Below are positions 6,995 to 8,361 of a stretch of DNA of 8,361 bases, piece by piece (position 1 is the stretch's first letter; the number at the start of each line of letters is the position of its first letter). Both the position numbers and the translations under genes were made by a program. The notes under the pieces were generated by a model. The model did not search any database. It saw only the letters and a program-made list of their open reading frames with translations, and had not been told where the DNA came from. This stretch comes from an uncultured bacterium (GTDB lineage: Bacteria > Cloacimonadota > Cloacimonadia > Cloacimonadales > Cloacimonadaceae), in contig CALDSN010000101.1 in assembly GCA_937924555.1 (NCBI GenBank), positions 1 to 8,361 of the forward strand, given 5' to 3'.

Positions 6995-8361
6995 GCTCAT
7001 TTCTGCATGAACTGCGGTAAGAGCGTGCCTGAAAAGGCGAGGTTCTGCCCTTATTGCGGGGAGAATAATCAATTGGATACTCCCGAAGCAAAGCAACAGG
7101 TGAAACCCGCTTCTATCGACAGTATTGATCCCGAAGTGCTATCCCAACTATCTGTTACCCAATATTATACTTTATTGGAACCCGGCAGTGAGTTCTATGG
7201 CTACCGCATAATCAGGTTGATGAACAAGGACACTGAGGGAATTAAATACATAGCGGAAAAGGATAAGAAGCAGTATGTGCTGAAGGTCTTCTTCAAGTCC
7301 AGTATGCACAATATGGATTCCCTCTTTGGTTTACAGATGAGGCTTAAAAAACTGAACCACCTCAAGGACAAGCATACGGCCAAGGTGGTAGAGGTAAACC
7401 CCCATTCCGATCCTGCATATATGGTTGCAGAGTATATCCACGGTGTTTCTCTGGCTCATATGAAACAGCACAATCCAGATAAGCTAACCGAGGACTTTGT
7501 TCGCCATATCGCCCCTCAGCTTATTCGCACTGCTATAGTGATCCGCAAACATGGGCTAACCTTATCGATGCTCAATCTTACCGGAATAATGATTGATGAC
7601 AAGGATGACGCAATCATTCTGTCTTCAGGCATTACATTTGAGGATAGAGATGAGAGAGAGGATGTATTCCTCTTGGGGTCTATCCTTGCACAAACCCTTT
7701 CGCATAATGCGATGTACCGGACAATTTATAGTACAGAAAGGCTTAGCTCCCAGAAATTCACCTACATCGGCGGAGTAAGTTTATCCTTAAATAGAATTCT
7801 GGGGGAATGCCTGCATCGGAACATCCTGCAACGCTATCTTACTCTGGAAGACTTCCTTGCAGCTTTGGAATCTCTTTCACCCGTGCAGAGTGACGAAATC
7901 TGGACGATTCAGGAATCTACCAGTTTCGCCCAAATGGAAGCAGTGAACAGTGTGGAGAAGCCCAAAACCCACATCGAGTTTGGCTTCTGGCTCATTATTA
8001 TCCTACTCATTGCCATGATATCTGTGCTTTTCACTACAAATGTATTCAGCGTGCTCTTTGGCGGTAAAGGTGATACACTGCAATATGTGGGAATTCTCAA
8101 CCGTCAGGACTCACGGGACAGCGTGAATATCAACACTCCAGCAGATATCGACCAAACCGAGAGTCCCATCCAGACCACATACGGCAACCTTAAATCCGGG
8201 ACGAGTAGTGCAAAACCGGATTTCCGAAAGAGTATCCCGGATTTTACTTCAAGCAAGCCTGCTCCTGAGACTGCACAAGTGAAGAACAAGCGTCCTTTGA
8301 ACATGGTATATATTGAGCCGAGTACCCTTGGCTTTGGCAGGCTTAAAGATAACCTGCATCA
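6992..8361 (+). CDS. Zinc-ribbon pseudokinase with transmembrane segment, possibly fused to an FGE-like domain (3' partial)
   Basis: The frame stays open for 456 codons to the right edge, with no ATG at the expected start; ATA 6992 is chosen (SD at 5 bases). Numbering from it: Cys5, Cys8, Cys19 and Cys22 form a zinc ribbon (CMNCG, CPYCG). Residues about 70-300 follow a protein-kinase fold: VLKVF with the conserved Lys98; a hinge AEYIHG; RKHGLTLSMLNLTGIMID (185-202) aligns without gaps to HARGIVHRDLKPSNILLD; and EDVFLLGSILAQTL matches the DIYSLG helix. The catalytic HRD Asp is Met193, the Lys is Asn195, the metal-binding Asn is Gly198 and DFG is Ser-Ser-Gly (211-213), so it should be inactive as a kinase. 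A hydrophobic helix (about 330-350) spans the membrane, followed by a Ser/Thr/Pro-rich linker. The last visible residues (NMVYIEPSTLGFG) resemble the opening of formylglycine-generating-enzyme/sulfatase-modifying domains. A scaffold or signalling role is inferred. Confidence 0.8.
   Translation, partial: MAHFCMNCGKSVPEKARFCPYCGENNQLDTPEAKQQVKPASIDSIDPEVLSQLSVTQYYTLLEPGSEFYGYRIIRLMNKDTEGIKYIAEKDKKQYVLKVFFKSSMHNMDSLFGLQMRLKKLNHLKDKHTAKVVEVNPHSDPAYMVAEYIHGVSLAHMKQHNPDKLTEDFVRHIAPQLIRTAIVIRKHGLTLSMLNLTGIMIDDKDDAIILSSGITFEDRDEREDVFLLGSILAQTLSHNAMYRTIYSTERLSSQKFTYIGGVSLSLNRILGECLHRNILQRYLTLEDFLAALESLSPVQSDEIWTIQESTSFAQMEAVNSVEKPKTHIEFGFWLIIILLIAMISVLFTTNVFSVLFGGKGDTLQYVGILNRQDSRDSVNINTPADIDQTESPIQTTYGNLKSGTSSAKPDFRKSIPDFTSSKPAPETAQVKNKRPLNMVYIEPSTLGFGRLKDNLH

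Noticed and set aside
7593..7778. 61-codon frame inside the pseudokinase region
   Set aside because: It is out of frame with the continuous 456-codon reading that carries the kinase-fold motifs.

Overview
The window looks like a chromosomal segment from a moderate-GC bacterium of the Fibrobacteres-Chlorobi-Bacteroidetes (FCB) assemblage, most plausibly Candidatus Cloacimonadota. This is inference. It rests on the secreted protein's C-terminal FlgD-like/type IX-style sorting domain (AYPNPFNP at its start, conserved lysine-rich end), its Kre9-like 'ISPNGGE' domain, the eukaryotic-type isoleucyl-tRNA synthetase and the zinc-ribbon/kinase-like protein. All genes lie on the + strand.

Layout. (1) Positions 2-2461 hold the 3' part of a large secreted multidomain protein. 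It has a Kre9/KNH-like repeat, an Ig-like region, an alpha/beta-hydrolase (lipase-like) domain, a carbohydrate-binding-like jelly roll and a C-terminal sorting domain. The reading frame is open to the left edge, so its true start is outside the window. (2) A 280-base intergenic region follows, with an 11-bp tandem repeat array, a small palindrome and a good sigma70-like promoter. (3) Two small cysteine-motif proteins of unknown function follow (2742-3248 and 3372-3737). The first has a second, well-placed ribosome binding site and start inside it. (4) ileS (3838-6960) is a type 2 IleRS carrying the swapped GxHH form of the HIGH motif. (5) At 6992 and running off the right edge is a zinc-ribbon/pseudokinase/transmembrane protein. 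Its apparent start codon is AUA, so standard gene calling would miss it or truncate it.

Working together. From 2742 onward the four genes are co-directional, with gaps of 123, 100 and 31 bases. They may share transcription from the promoter near 2647-2674, with possible extra input upstream of 3372. No functional link between them can be proven from sequence alone. The secreted hydrolase is separated from this cluster by the promoter region and looks like an independent unit. No tRNA, rRNA, CRISPR array, insertion sequence or convincing intrinsic terminator was found.
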